A stretch of DNA of 64,000 nucleotides, taken from NCBI GenBank assembly GCA_963457665.1, contig OY735206.1:28871877-28935876 (forward strand), in the 5' to 3' direction. The notes beneath the pieces were generated by a model. The model searched no databases. It had not been told where the DNA came from and saw nothing but the letters and a program-made list of their open reading frames with translations. A program made the translations under genes and the position numbers. Shown here in pieces: positions 45,131 to 56,080 of the stretch (position 1 is the first letter of the stretch; each line of letters starts with the position of its first letter). Source of the stretch: Thysanoteuthis rhombus (taxonomy: Eukaryota > Mollusca > Cephalopoda > Oegopsida > Thysanoteuthidae).

Positions 45131-45907
45131 AATTTGCATGATCATACTAAATATCTTGTGATTATTGCAGATGATTAAGTAACAGTAAGTCTCCCTAAAT
45201 TTTTCTACCCAGATTCATAAAGTGCTTATAACCTAATTTCTTTGAATCTCTAATTCTTCCAATGTCTTCGCAATATTTTTTTGGATCATTCCTGCAGCAC
45301 TAGAAATCATCGACATTCGACTTCATGTTTCTCGGACTGTATTTTTTTCTTAATTTTGTTTTTATCAGGGTTGTTTTTTTGTATTTTGTTTTTCTTTTCA
45401 CTTTCTGCAACCTTATGAAACGTCTACATTTTTTCATTTTTTTTTTTTTCTCATTTTCATACCATACGGTCGGATCGCATGGATACACCAGTCCTCGTAA
45501 GACCGCCTTAATTAAGCGACGTCGATTCTGGTCACTGTACAAGTCGGTGCCCATCTGGAAATGTCAAATACCCTACGCAGCAACAAGATTGTTCTGCAGC
45601 TGTCTCAGCCTAACCTCTGTAGCTGAATAACAGAGCATCTTGTCAAGGGGGGCACTGGACCTTGATCCTGGTCCGATCTCATGGAGCTCTATCAAGGACA
45701 CGTGAGAGCCGACACAGTCATGTCGAAAACAGTGATCAATCAAACATTTTCGCACTGTGGCTCATTGAAAAGCTGTCCCCATTATTCGACAAATCCCCTT
45801 GCTTTTATTTACATAAAACTTGAAAAAAATATCATCTCTACTTTTTTCCTTTTAGTAAAAAAAAAAGTACCACGGGATATTTTCTTGCTTTAAAACATAC
45901 CTAGCCA
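45131..45907. other. Unassigned; possible LINE flank
   Basis: T-rich homopolymers at 45430-45450. 45470-45720 looks less AT-rich than its surroundings and may be a diverged mobile element, but no motif is readable. Confidence 0.3.
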
Positions 45908-45990
45908 GTTGTGACGGATTATCTAACTCCTGGGCCTCTAAACAGAGTTTTAGAGAATTACCCGACTGGAGAGTGCTCGAGCAGTAGCCA
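45908..45990 (+). repeat. Solo end related to the 7855-8207 MITE
   Basis: CAGTTGTGACGGATTATCTA...GGGCCTC resembles the left end of the 7855 element (CAGTGACGGATAATCTAT, GGGTCC). No inverted partner found nearby. Confidence 0.5.
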
Positions 45991-46230
45991 GATTAAATCA
46001 ATGCTAAGCAACCGGTTCTCGATGTATTAAGAATGGCCTGATACTTTTTTTTTAATCAATACATTTTAAATTAATTTTTCTACCTTGTCTTAAATTATAT
46101 ATCTAACACGTGCATATTACCCTAAAGTATCAAGCCTTGGTGTGAAAATAAATTACGTGTATATCTTCCGGGCATTGATACTTTTCCCGCAATATAATTA
46201 CCTAGGTTTATATGGGACCATCAACTTTTA

Positions 46231-46251
46231 TTACACATACACACACACGCT

Positions 46252-46283
<32 letters not shown>

Positions 46284-46288
46284 CACAT
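46231..46288. repeat. (CA)n microsatellite
   Basis: Near-continuous CA dinucleotides with a few TA/CG substitutions. Confidence 0.95.
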
Positions 46289-46739
46289 TTCAATTAGTTG
46301 GTGTGTGGCGTTTCAAATTAATAAATATGCCTTTATATATGAGCTATTCAATCAAAGATATTGACAACTGACACCGGAAATTTTTTTCAGTTACATGCCA
46401 TTTAGAAATAAGAGTATTACAAAAAAACGAATTTTATGATCCATTTCAACTTAGTGGATCTAAAAAGGTAAGTAAAACGCACTCGGAGATCGCATACATC
46501 AGACAACGTCGCACAACAACTGAAAACTGAATGAAAATCATTCCATATATAGTTACAGTTGAGTAGATGTCCGATATTTCGTCGTCCCATCGTTTACATC
46601 TTCATGATATATGAAAATATTCCTCAATCGAAAGCAAATTCCTGGATCCACCCCGAATCTTTGATCATTTGTCCCTTCCCCTTGCTCCATCCTCCCACAA
46701 TATGTCATTGTATTTTAAACAAACGAAAAGATATTTCTC
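46289..46739. other. Unassigned
   Basis: Nothing recognised. Confidence 0.35.
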
Positions 46740-46915
46740 AAAAGAAAAAAAAATCCTCGCTCTATCCCACAATTTCCAGAAAATTTAATTTAAATTTATT
46801 GAGAACTTTTGGAGATATTTTCTGGACAAAGCCAGATGTGAGTGAATGCATATACCACTTCCAACCTTGCTGGCAGAGGCTAGCAGCGGAGTTTAGATAT
46901 GATGTCGGTGTCTAG
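46740..46915 (+). repeat. Rep-H dispersed repeat, plus copy
   Basis: TTTCCAGAAAATTTAAT, ATTGAGAACTTTTGGAGATA, TTCTGGACAAA and a GCTGGCAGAGGCTAG end match the reverse complement of 61970-62125. The 118-codon ORF is not supported. Confidence 0.6.
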
Positions 46916-47165
46916 ACATTATTGTCAACTCAAAAACAATTTCTGCGATAAATCTATCTCATCAAACATCATTGTTAGCCATTTTGTGTCTATTCCAATA
47001 GCCAGAAATTGCTAGATTAGTCTCAAAATAGATAAACATTGCTAAATAAATTGCGTTTAAATGCATTGAAAATGGAGCTGCTCATTTACAACACTGATTT
47101 GCAACATATATATATCCTTCATCACTGTTTCTCTTATATATTTACGTATGCGTATGCTTGTATAC

Positions 47166-47167
<2 letters not shown>

Positions 47168-47231
<64 letters not shown>
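47168..47231. repeat. (TA)n microsatellite
   Basis: Pure TA tract immediately before a Rep-I unit. Confidence 0.95.
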
Positions 47232-47235
<4 letters not shown>

Positions 47236-47365
47236 GTAGAATGTGGATCTGCTACTCAAACTAGGTCATGTTTCTGTCCTTTTCGGGCCTCATCAACTTA
47301 ATTTCACTTCAACTTAACTTCAAGAGTAAAAAGTTGTATGTATCGAGCACTCTATGAAATAAATC
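47232..47365 (-). repeat. Rep-I unit, copy 2
   Basis: The minus strand reads TTGATGAGGCCCGAAAAGGA and then CAGAAACATGACC: a hammerhead-like TGATGAG, a short GCC...GGA hairpin and GAAAC. TATCGAGCACTCTATGAAAT at 47339 matches copy 1 at nearly the same distance from the TA tract (about 109 versus 117 bp). Confidence 0.5.
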
Positions 47366-47440
47366 AAAATTTCAGAAGTGGCTTTATATCATATTATTGA
47401 TATATTATTATATCATGTTATACTGCTAGCCTGATTTGTA

Positions 47441-47441
<1 letters not shown>

Positions 47442-47489
<48 letters not shown>

Positions 47490-47491
47490 GA

Positions 47492-47563
<72 letters not shown>
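47442..47563. repeat. (TA)n-(CT)n-(TA)n microsatellite
   Basis: TA tract, CT tract at 47491-47518, then TA to 47563. Confidence 0.95.
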
Positions 47564-47566
<3 letters not shown>

Positions 47567-47680
47567 GTGTCAAAGTTTAACCTTCTTTTTAAATTTTTAT
47601 ATAAATTTCTATCTTTTTGCTGAACTAGCCTCATCTCACTCTAACCCCTCGGTTTTCTTTTCATTTCTGCAAAATTACGA
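47564..47680 (-). repeat. Rep-I unit, copy 3
   Basis: The minus strand reads GAGATGAGGCTAG, a GATAGAAATTT block and a self-complementary AAATTTATATAAAAATTT hairpin, in the same order as copies 1, 2 and 4 relative to the TA tract. Confidence 0.45.
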
Positions 47681-48409
47681 GGGTCGGCCTTTAAGAATAT
47701 AGCGGAGATGAATATTCTACTTACTCCTTTTCATCAGTAAATATTTAGTAAAATATAATTTCCTCCTTTTAATACCCGTCTATCAACCTGTCATTCAAGA
47801 ACATCGATGAGGAGAGCTTCCTACTACACAAGGAATCCCTGGCGTGTCCCTTGCATACGATCTCCCCACATATGCCATCGAGATAGTTCAGAAGAGAGCC
47901 ACCAATATCATTCAGAGTCTGGATAATATATTTTACCCAAATATCAAAACAACACAATCTAGAGAACCTGAAATTCAGAAGGGACGTGCCCACTTATTTG
48001 AAATCTATTGTGTCTAGAACAATATGCATATGGTGGACACTGATGTTAATTGCTCAAAATGCAGCACAACTAGTGGATTCAGCCATGAATTACAAATTCA
48101 GATCTCCAGTGGTGTTAGAAAAAAATCCTTCTCAACAAGAATAGCAAACGCACGGAACAGATTGAGTGAAAAAAACGATCTGCGATCATCAATATTTTTT
48201 TGTTAATAAACTTTATTCTAATATCAGCCATATCAAATGTAACTACCAATGTTCTTATTAGTTTAATTCCGCCCTAGCAATTCTGAAGCTTGCTGAAGGC
48301 CAATTTTAATCTGCTGCCAAAAAACCTACCCTAAGTACATCAAATACATTTATTTCCTTCTTAATCCACCCCTTTGACGTTTTTTCCTTCAAGATTACTT
48401 TCTCTTCAC
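47681..48409. other. Unassigned
   Basis: Short ORFs at 47769-47993 (minus) and 48024-48206 (plus). The stretch 47770-48200 is less AT-rich and reads like decayed coding sequence, but no family is identifiable. Confidence 0.35.
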
Positions 48410-48880
48410 CATCATTCGAAACTGCCAACCAAAATAGTCAACATGGACAAAACAGATTTCTTCAGGTTCAAGTGATTCTGCTTGGCTGACTGGTTTGCTA
48501 TCTATATGGTTACGTGTTGCATGTATAGGTAGCACTAATAGAGCTAGAGGGCTGAAAACTCGAACATCCACTCTTTCTTATATTTAGAAAAACAGTTTGT
48601 TAGTTTATTGGCTCCTCTTCCAACTACTAAGTAGATATTGAGGACAGATTCAATTTACAATGTAGTTTTATCATAAGATTCGCATAGTTTATGTTCGGCA
48701 GCGTTCACGCCTGGGTTTTTCTCCAGAATTCGAACTTTTTAGCGACGGAACAAAAGGCGAGAGAAGTAACTTATATATTGATCATCCCTTTTTCCAATTT
48801 TTCAAATTGATCACCCCAGTACGCTACCAAAAGGCGTTGGTGAGGTGACAGTTTCTATCGATTGACTAACCAGACCTTTT
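48410..48880 (+). repeat. Dispersed repeat Rep-B, plus copy
   Basis: TCGAAACTGCCAACCAAAAT, CTTGGCTGACTGG, GATTCAATTTACAATGTAG, GCAGCGTTCACGCCTGGG, CTTATATATTGATCATCCC and AAAAGGCGTTGGTG in Rep-B order. One of the two most complete copies. Confidence 0.75.
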
Positions 48881-50099
48881 TCTAATTTATCTTGTTTCTC
48901 GTTCCTTCCTAATTTTTTCCTCTATTTTGACCCCCTGACCACATCAAAAATCATTTCTTTTTTATCTCCCTTTACCACTTCCGTTCTTTTTCATTCCTAA
49001 AATGCTCGTCGCCATATTTAATTTGGTCGAGCTTGCGTTGTTTCAAATGGAGACATTCAAAATTAAGCAAATATTTCAAACTCTTTTTTCATCTTTGCTT
49101 GCCCTTCATTTTTCAATTTTTTGCCATTCTCATGTTTTATGTCATTTCGTCCGAATCCTCTCATCTTCCTTCCTTTCATTCTTTTTAAAATCATAATTCT
49201 TTCCTTTCATGTTTGTATGGAAAGGTGATTTGGGAATTTCACGCCATATAGATCCAAGCAGATCTGGCGCCAGTTATCTGCCCATTAATTAGGAATTTCT
49301 TTTTCTCTTTTAGTTTTTTCATCCTCAAACTCACCGTTCTTTTCCCTTCCTACACTCCGTTCCAACAAACAAAAATGTTTGTTCCTTCTTCTGAACAAAA
49401 ATAACAGGCATCATTTACACAATTGACTTATAATTTCATTAATGTTGTTGTTTTTTGAAGTGAGTAGAACGTATGTTCAGAGACATTCCTATTTTTTTTT
49501 TATTTTCGATTATAAAGTTCAAAAAATACATTATCCCCTTGAAAAATGAAAGAAATACGAATGAGGCAGTTTTATTGCGACTTAAAGCAATCCGATCTTT
49601 TTAAAGTTTGTTATTATTAGACAACGGGTGTACCCTTGACGTCAAAAGTGACGGCATGTGGTAAATTGATATTGTGTTATGCCAACTGTAAAAATTAAAT
49701 AAGACAAAAACATTTCAGGAGTCAATGGACGAAACGTTTATATCAGCATGATATAGGTTCACATCACCTCTTTTTCCTTTCCTTTGGGGTGTTACAGACA
49801 AAAAATAAATATACAAATACACGTGGCGTGTTATCATAATAAACGTGTAATATAGTAGGTTTTGTTTAAGTTTGAAAGGGAATCGGTCCAGGGATTTTAG
49901 TGCAGAAGCACAAAAAATGCTGATCTGAAGGAGGCAACCCACGAACAGGGTCAGCTCTGAGTGCCGGCAATGCGTGCAGTCACTAAGGGCCACTGTCACG
50001 TATTTGAGATTTACCAAATACGAATGAAAAAAAAGTGTGAGAGTACATTTTTGCAATGATCTTTCATTCTTATATATCTATTTTTTTTCTCCTTGTAGA
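48881..50099. other. Unassigned
   Basis: 48920-48960 resembles one minisatellite unit (CTCTATTTTGACCCCCTGA). 49860-50010 holds a non-AT-rich segment without readable identity. Confidence 0.35.
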
Positions 50100-50490
50100 G
50101 CATGAATAAACAGCATGATATGTTGGGGTGATCAAGTAGAGAAAAAAATGGAAAAAAGGGTGATCAATGAATAGATTACATCTCTCGCCTTCTGTTGGGC
50201 GGTGGTAAATAAAAAAAGTCCGATTTTTCATAAGAAATACTACTAGAGTACAAAGTATGGAATCAATTTACCATTTACCATAAATTTTCATTACAAATTG
50301 GTCTGTCCTTCCCCTAAAAAAACATATTTATGGGGGATTTTCAAGAAACCAAAAAAAAGGTTCCATTGGACATAATAACAAGTAATTGGTTGAATTTTCA
50401 ACCCTTTTGCTTAATTGTTGCGACCCAGCCGGTCGGACTAACTCAAAAACTGAAACTGTTGATGGTTTTGGCCACAGTTTTGTTTATCAG
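50100..50490 (-). repeat. Dispersed repeat Rep-B, minus copy
   Basis: GTTGGGGTGATCAAGTAG, TTACATCTCTCGCCTTCTG, CATTACAAATTGGTC and ACTGTTGATGGTTTTGG in reverse order relative to the plus copies. Confidence 0.7.
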
Positions 50491-50504
50491 TTTCTCGTAA
50501 ATAA

Positions 50505-50650
50505 ATAAGGGTTAGCAAATCAGTCTCACGTGCACAAGGCCCCAGGATCGATTCCCAGTATGAGAAAAGAGACTCATATTTTCATATTCAGTCAGCAGCT
50601 AATTGACTACACTGTAAGCTGTTTGATTAGATTCGAAGTATCCCTTCGAT
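50505..50650 (+). repeat. tRNA-derived SINE-like element
   Basis: Head 50505-50570 with A-box-like GGTTAGCAAATCAGTCTCAC and B-box GGATCGATTCCC. Body ATTGACTACACTGTAAGCTG matches 11520-11550. It directly follows a Rep-B copy. Confidence 0.7.
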
Positions 50651-51270
50651 GAACTTGCATGATACCAAAAGGTAAGCTATTAAAAAAAACTTGTAGGAAT
50701 AAAGTTCTGGACAAAACTTTCAAGGATCACTAAGCTGATGCATGCGAACAGGACTGGGACATCTTCAAGGACTTGTTCTCCCATGAGAGTTGTCTCTCAA
50801 GAGACAGACACTCTATACTCTGAAGAGTACCGAAGTTCTGCTTGCCCTTGGCATCAGGGACTGTAGGACCGGTCCAGCCAACTAAAAAAGTCAACACACT
50901 TTGTGATACTCTCTCTCCCTCTCTCCTCGTCTGTCTCTCTCTCTTTTTCTCTCTCATTTACTTACATATGTAGAAGAAACACACGCAAAGGACACACACA
51001 CACAGACACACACTGAGAAAGTCACATTTACACTTATAAAGACAAAAGGAAACACCTCCTCGGGCAAACATAAGTACATACATGTGCAGGATGTCCAAAA
51101 AATGTGTACACAATTTAAAAAACAATTTCTCTATAACATCTACTTGGCAAGTAAAAATTCGTCTTGACACGGGAATTTGCGTTTAAAAAGTAATTTACTT
51201 TTTAAAGAATGGAATTTATTACTAAATCCATTCTGGCGACGTGGAAAAATAGAAGAATTGCACACACGCA

Positions 51271-51273
<3 letters not shown>
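50651..51273. other. Unassigned with CT/CA-rich stretches
   Basis: CT-rich 50908-50956 and CA-rich 50980-51012. TTTAAAAAGTAATTTACTTT near 51181 is part of a palindrome extending to 51207. Confidence 0.45.
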
Positions 51274-51353
<80 letters not shown>

Positions 51354-51376
51354 GTGTGCATGTGTGTGTGTGTGTA
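51274..51376. repeat. (TA)n-(TG)n microsatellite
   Basis: TA tract 51274-51348 followed by TG units to about 51376, abutting the LINE at 51403. The long ORF starting at 51177 merely reads through this tract. Confidence 0.95.
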
Positions 51377-51402
51377 TGAACGAAAGGGAATGAGACAGAC
51401 TC

Positions 51403-52159
51403 AGGGGTTGAACGCAGAGAACCTACACGACCTCCAACTAATGATAGATGAACTAAATGAGGAGAGCAAGAAAGTCGGCCTACACATGAACTTCAGCAAG
51501 ACGAAGATCATGTGCAACAACCACATTGGAGATAAGAACACTAAGATCGAAATCGAGGACACAGAACTCGAGAAAGTAGACCACTACATCTACCTAGGGC
51601 AACGAATCTCCATGAGACCCTCAAAAGAAGAAGAAATCAAGCGAAGAATCACACTAGGATGGCACGCCTTTGGCAGAGCTAGCTCAACCTTCAAAAATAA
51701 TAAAATCCCATTAATCCTAAAGAGAAGGGTGTATAACCAATGCATCCTCCCAATAGTCACTTATGGAGCTGAAACATGGAACTTAACCAAGAAACAGACC
51801 CGTAAGCTGAGAACCATGCAACGTGCACATGACAGAATAATGCTGGGCCTCACATGGAGAGACCACAAAACAGCACAACACATCCGGGAAAAGACAAGAG
51901 TTAGAGACATCATAGAATCCATAAAAATCTCAAATGGTGGTGGGCTGGCCATGTTGCAAGAATGGCTGACAATCAATGGACATCACGACTCACAACATGG
52001 ATTCCCCGAAACCATATATGCAACCGAGGCCGGCAAAATATTAGATGGAGAGATGAACTAGACAGGTTCAGGAAGTACTGGCTCCGTGACGCCCATGATA
52101 GAGAGGTGTGGCAGGTCCTGGGGAGGGTCTGTGTCCAACGACGGACGCTGAAAGACTGA
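51403..52159 (+). pseudogene. LINE polyprotein C-terminal part with one frameshift
   Basis: Segments in order: SKKVGLHMNFSKTKIMCNN (post-palm), VDHYIYLGQRISM, KEEEIKRRITLGWHAF, ILPIVTYGAETWNLTKKQTR, LRTMQRAHDRIMLGLTWRDH, then after a 1-nt loss in the A run at about 51922-51927 the family continues in the next frame as NLKWWWAGHVARMADNQW, RGRQNIRWRDELDRFRKYW and stops at 52157-52159. Apart from this single indel the 250-codon region is open. The RT core is absent. Confidence 0.88.
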
Positions 52160-52180
52160 TGATGATGAGGATGATGAGAT
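51403..52180 (+). mobile_element. Best-preserved LINE copy (18.7-kb family), 5'-truncated
   Basis: The only plus-strand copy of this family. Truncated on the 5' side right after the FADD box (first readable residues LNAENLHDLQLMIDEL) and complete to the 3' end, where the stop overlaps a tail of GAT units (52157-52180). Its lack of decay compared with the other copies suggests the most recent insertion in the window. Confidence 0.9.
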
Positions 52181-52534
52181 GAATTGATCAGTATGATGCA
52201 CATATTTTGGGGTTCCATCTTCAGTAGCATGCGTGTACCTTTTAGAGGTTAAAAGCTTTCCGTTAGATGTTATGATTTTGAAGTAAAAATGGAAATTCAA
52301 AAGATTCCTTGTGGATCATTATGATGAGTCCTTACTATATATAAGAGTATATAGTGTGCGTAGAATCTTTATTATAATTGTGTACTGATCGAATTTGTTA
52401 CGCAGCACAGTTCCATCGTAGGTGGTCATAGGTCCAGATTGTTAGAAGGCGCACGCACAGACACAAGCAGTTTCTTCGATTCATCATATAAGCTGTTGTA
52501 AATGGTTGGTGTATCTATGATTCCTATGTATTTG

Positions 52535-52537
<3 letters not shown>
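52181..52537. other. Unassigned
   Basis: Nothing recognised. Confidence 0.35.

Positions 52538-52608
<71 letters not shown>
52538..52608. repeat. (TA)n microsatellite
   Basis: Pure TA tract of about 71 bp. Confidence 0.95.
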
Positions 52609-52613
<5 letters not shown>

Positions 52614-52679
52614 AGTAAATGTTTTGTTAACGAAAAGCATGTGTATATATGAGGATTTATATATTACAATATTATAAAA

Positions 52680-53400
52680 CTTCTTGAAGGTTTTAGATTA
52701 GGGTTTTTATTTACAATGTAACTATGATACCTAAGTGGGAATTTACTTTTCTGTCTATAAACCTACTTTCTTAACTGATATGTTTACACAAAAATTCTTT
52801 AATGGATCTGAAGTGAAAGGAAACTGCGCTGTTAATGTGTCAGAAATGAAGGGATACTTTCCCCTCCCTGCAAAGGGTAAAAAATGCTAGGAGATTTTCT
52901 GCTCTTTTCTCAAATAGATCTCTTACTTTATGTATGTTTCGTTATAACTTTCCCAACTTTTAAGTAGTCAGTATTTATGGGAGATTCCCAATCCCCTTGA
53001 CAGGCCAAAACTGAGAGTCAACTTTTTCCGCATTCAAAGGATGGGAAGTGAAGGTAAACTTTATTTTCACCTCCGAAGTGGTCAAAATGAAGGGACGATT
53101 ATTTCCTCAATACAGGGCCAAAAGTGAAGGGAAACATTTTTTTCATGTCTGGAAGTTCTTGTATTTCTTACACCTTATATATTTTACCCGGCATAGATAG
53201 GTACTTCAGCTGTATACAGAAATATCGAGGGTTTTAGAGGAAGGCTCTATTTACAATGTATCTATAGTGCCAAAATGTAACCTTTCTTTCCGTCTAATAT
53301 TGATACCTTTTTTTTGTTTCATTTGATGATACATGAATTTTTAAAGGGTCTCATTTAAAGGGGACACCATCCTCCCAGTGTCAAAAGTGAGTTTCTTCTC
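52680..53400 (+). repeat. Compound satellite/minisatellite related to 41.8 kb
   Basis: A TTTTAGA...CTATTTACAATGT.TCTATAGTGCC segment occurs at about 52687 and 53230. Between and after are several units with CCAAAAGTGAAGGGAAAC or CAAAATGAAGGGACG. The minisatellite at 41780-42330 uses the complement of the same motif. Confidence 0.65.
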
Positions 53401-53404
53401 AACT

Positions 53405-53640
53405 TGCAGCACCAACATCATTTTACTATCGATCGTTGGATATGGACCTTCACCAAGTTTCGTCAGAACTCTCTATCATGAGCGTCGTAGAGCCAGTGCT
53501 TTCTTAATTTTTCTGGTTTATCTTGTCATCTCTCTTGCTACCAGCCACAATTTCGTATATGATCTCTGCGGTTATACGTTGTGAGTCATGAAGTCCATCA
53601 GTTGTCTGACATTTTACCACGTGTCCAGCCCAATTCAGCT
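53405..53640 (-). mobile_element. LINE 3'-end fragment (18.7-kb family)
   Basis: CTATCGATCGTTGGATATGG (3' end) through GTGAGTCATGAAGTCCATCA to about 53635, where it stops just before the CA/TA microsatellite. Confidence 0.75.
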
Positions 53641-53647
53641 ATTACAC

Positions 53648-53678
53648 ACAAACACACACACTCACACATACACACACT

Positions 53679-53770
<92 letters not shown>
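53648..53770. repeat. (CA)n-(TA)n microsatellite
   Basis: CA-rich 53648-53680, then TA 53682-53770 with one CATA break. Confidence 0.95.
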
Positions 53771-53775
<5 letters not shown>

Positions 53776-53842
53776 TAAATGTGGAAATTTGGTTTGTAAC
53801 AATGCCTAAAGCTTTGTTGCGCTATTTCAGCTCATCAGATAG
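53771..53842 (-). repeat. Rep-I unit, copy 4 (clearest hammerhead-like core)
   Basis: The minus strand reads CTGATGAGCTGAAATAGC then GCAACAAAGC: exact CTGATGA, a GCT-GAAAT-AGC hairpin, GCAA where a hammerhead has GAAA, and a hairpin ACAAAGC...GCATTGT. Flanked by the TA tract on one side and a TG tract on the other. Complementary stem I strands are not seen. Confidence 0.5.
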
Positions 53843-53905
53843 TGTGTGCGCGTGTGTGTGTGTATGTGTGTGTGTGTGTGTGTGTGTAGGTGTGTGCGTG
53901 CGTGC
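53843..53905. repeat. (TG)n microsatellite
   Basis: TG units with CG/TA substitutions. Confidence 0.95.
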
Positions 53906-53984
53906 ATGCCGGTGTGTAAAAATATGTACTCATGCTTATGTATGCTTACTTACACAAGTCGTACCGAGAAATCACGGTGATTCT

Positions 53985-53993
53985 CTCTCTACC

Positions 53994-54032
<39 letters not shown>

Positions 54033-54038
54033 TCTCTA
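53985..54038. repeat. (CT)n microsatellite
   Basis: CT units with a few GT interruptions. Confidence 0.95.
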
Positions 54039-54039
54039 G

Positions 54040-55370
54040 CTAACACCATGCAACGCGATTATTATTCCTGAGTAGTGAGTGTCATTTCCTGATCCCTTTC
54101 GTGTAACAAGTTATTGCAAATGGCTAATTTTCAATTCAAACTTTGCTCCTGTGGCTAGAACATTGATATTCACATGTAATTGTTTTTCTCATTTTATGCG
54201 ACTAAAAACGTGCAAATTTGCTCGTTGTCCAATTGAAAATTAGTTGATTTCAAATTATTACGGTCCTGGTTGCAAAAGCAAAGTTTCAAGGGAATAATAG
54301 ACATTTTTATACATTTTAGAAATGAATGACACTTATTACCCCAGACAGAGAATATTTTTCAAATTGCACAATGTAATACATTTAATAAGCTTTAGTTTGG
54401 CTAATGCAATGTATTATTTTGCGTGGAGTACCTGATGCACCCAACAGATCACTTATCTGAGTCCTGATCAGATTCTATGCTGCTTAGCTTCCATATTCAA
54501 TTAACATCCTTTTATACATCCAAATAAAAGTATGCATTTAGTTGCTCCAGTTTAGCTAACATGATAAACTATGGTATCTTTTGAGACATCCTTGTTATAA
54601 TGATTCAAAGGTAAATATTTGTAATCCAAACTACAAACAGATTATGCGTTTCTTAGTTTAAACTTGCTGAATAACCCATACACGGGGATTTAGCTAGTAG
54701 TACTAAGCAAACAAAAATATCGTTTTCTCAACATTCCCAACGATAATAGAAATAGTCTATCTAAGAATCGATTAGCTATTGCTAAACTAGCAAGTCGATC
54801 AATTGGATCTGAAATGTTACCTTAAACAGTTCTCTGTGTGAGTAAGTATGTATTTATTCAACTTCCCAAAAATGTGGCCCAACGTCAGGTTTTAAACTGA
54901 AACAAAAATTGCTCAGTCCCCCGTTATCGGTGTCACGGAGGAGCCAAGTGGACCTAAGATACCCCCCCCCCACACACACACACCTTTCAATACAATGAGA
55001 GGATGATAACTGGAGAAACTGTGCACCCCGAACCACTGAGACTGGACAATGTATATATTTTCCATCACAGAACGAATCATAAGCCAGTGAAGTTGAGTGA
55101 GTGTGTGCGTGCATATACGTGTTTACACGTGTGCGTGTGTTTGCATATTTGTGCACAGGCACGCTTACGTGTATGTGAGTGCATGCAAGATAACTTCCTT
55201 TGTGGGAATCACAGGTTTGTGTTGGTCTAGAATTTATAGCTTTTGCTTTGTATTTCGTCTAATGATGATGGTATTTTAGTGCTCATGCTTCAATCTCATT
55301 CAAATGGAATGATTCAAGTAGAGAAAAATCAAAATCAAGAGAAAAGTGAATTACAGGAAATAGGCGAGGA
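54040..55370. other. Unassigned, with C9-(CA)n run at 54961
   Basis: A C run plus CA repeat at 54961-54983. Otherwise no recognised element; ORFs at 54854-55230 are short and overlap on both strands. Confidence 0.4.
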
Positions 55371-55440
55371 GGGTGGGATCCGAACCGGGTATACAGAAAA
55401 AAGATCTTGTCTACCTCATATCCCTAAACGACACCCCCAG
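55371..55440 (-). repeat. tRNA-derived SINE-like head
   Basis: The minus strand reads CCCGGTTCGGATCCCACC (B-box-like) preceded by GAGGTAGACAAGATC (weak A-box). Orientation minus. Confidence 0.5.
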
Positions 55441-55859
55441 ACACCCGGGGTATACAATTAAATTCTTGATATCTCACAAATCAGTAACGAACAATACATA
55501 ACAGTAATTAATGATTCAGTTTCTATCCATGCGGGTGTATCAATAAGTCCTCGGCCTGACACAATGAGCTGAAATCTGATCTGAAAATTCCACTTTATCA
55601 TGTTTGAGCTATGTGTTTAATATACAGAATTGAAATAAGTGCATTTACATGAGATATTTTAAAAAATAGATATTTGTCCTATAGAATGAGTTCATTTTTA
55701 ATCGTTATGCCGCGGACTTGATGTATCAACGGATATATTTTCGTAAGCTTCAATACGAATATTCTTACTTTGTACACTAATCCCCTCGATTGATTTACAC
55801 TGAATTCAATCCTTTGATCATCTATTAGGTTCAAAGTGCTTAACTATTTATTGACCTTT
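55441..55859. other. Unassigned
   Basis: Nothing recognised. Confidence 0.35.
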
Positions 55860-56080
55860 TAACTGTGGATGGCGGGAATTTCAGTCACTGCAGTTCTATG
55901 GTTGATTCAATAAGATTTCCGTTTTATCATGATTGATGGCAACACAATTCTATCCGTGCACCAGGACGTTCATCTGGTAATGGATTTACAACTTACAATG
56001 GGTTATCTTATGATGGACAAGGGCTTTTATCCTACAATAGATAACGGTTACTCTTCTATCATTAATAGGTTATACATTTG
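55860..56080 (+). repeat. Dispersed repeat Rep-D, copy 3
   Basis: GGATGGCGGGAATTTCAGTC, GTTCTATGGTTGATTCAATA and CTACAATAGATAACGG as in 12690-12910. Confidence 0.65.

Noticed and set aside
45470..45720. Possible LTR or gene fragment because of higher GC content
   Set aside because: No TG...CA ends, primer-binding site, second LTR or readable protein motif was found.
51177..51402. N-terminal 75 codons of the long ORF at 51177-52061 as part of a protein
   Set aside because: They read through the microsatellite and unrelated sequence. LINE homology starts only at about 51403.
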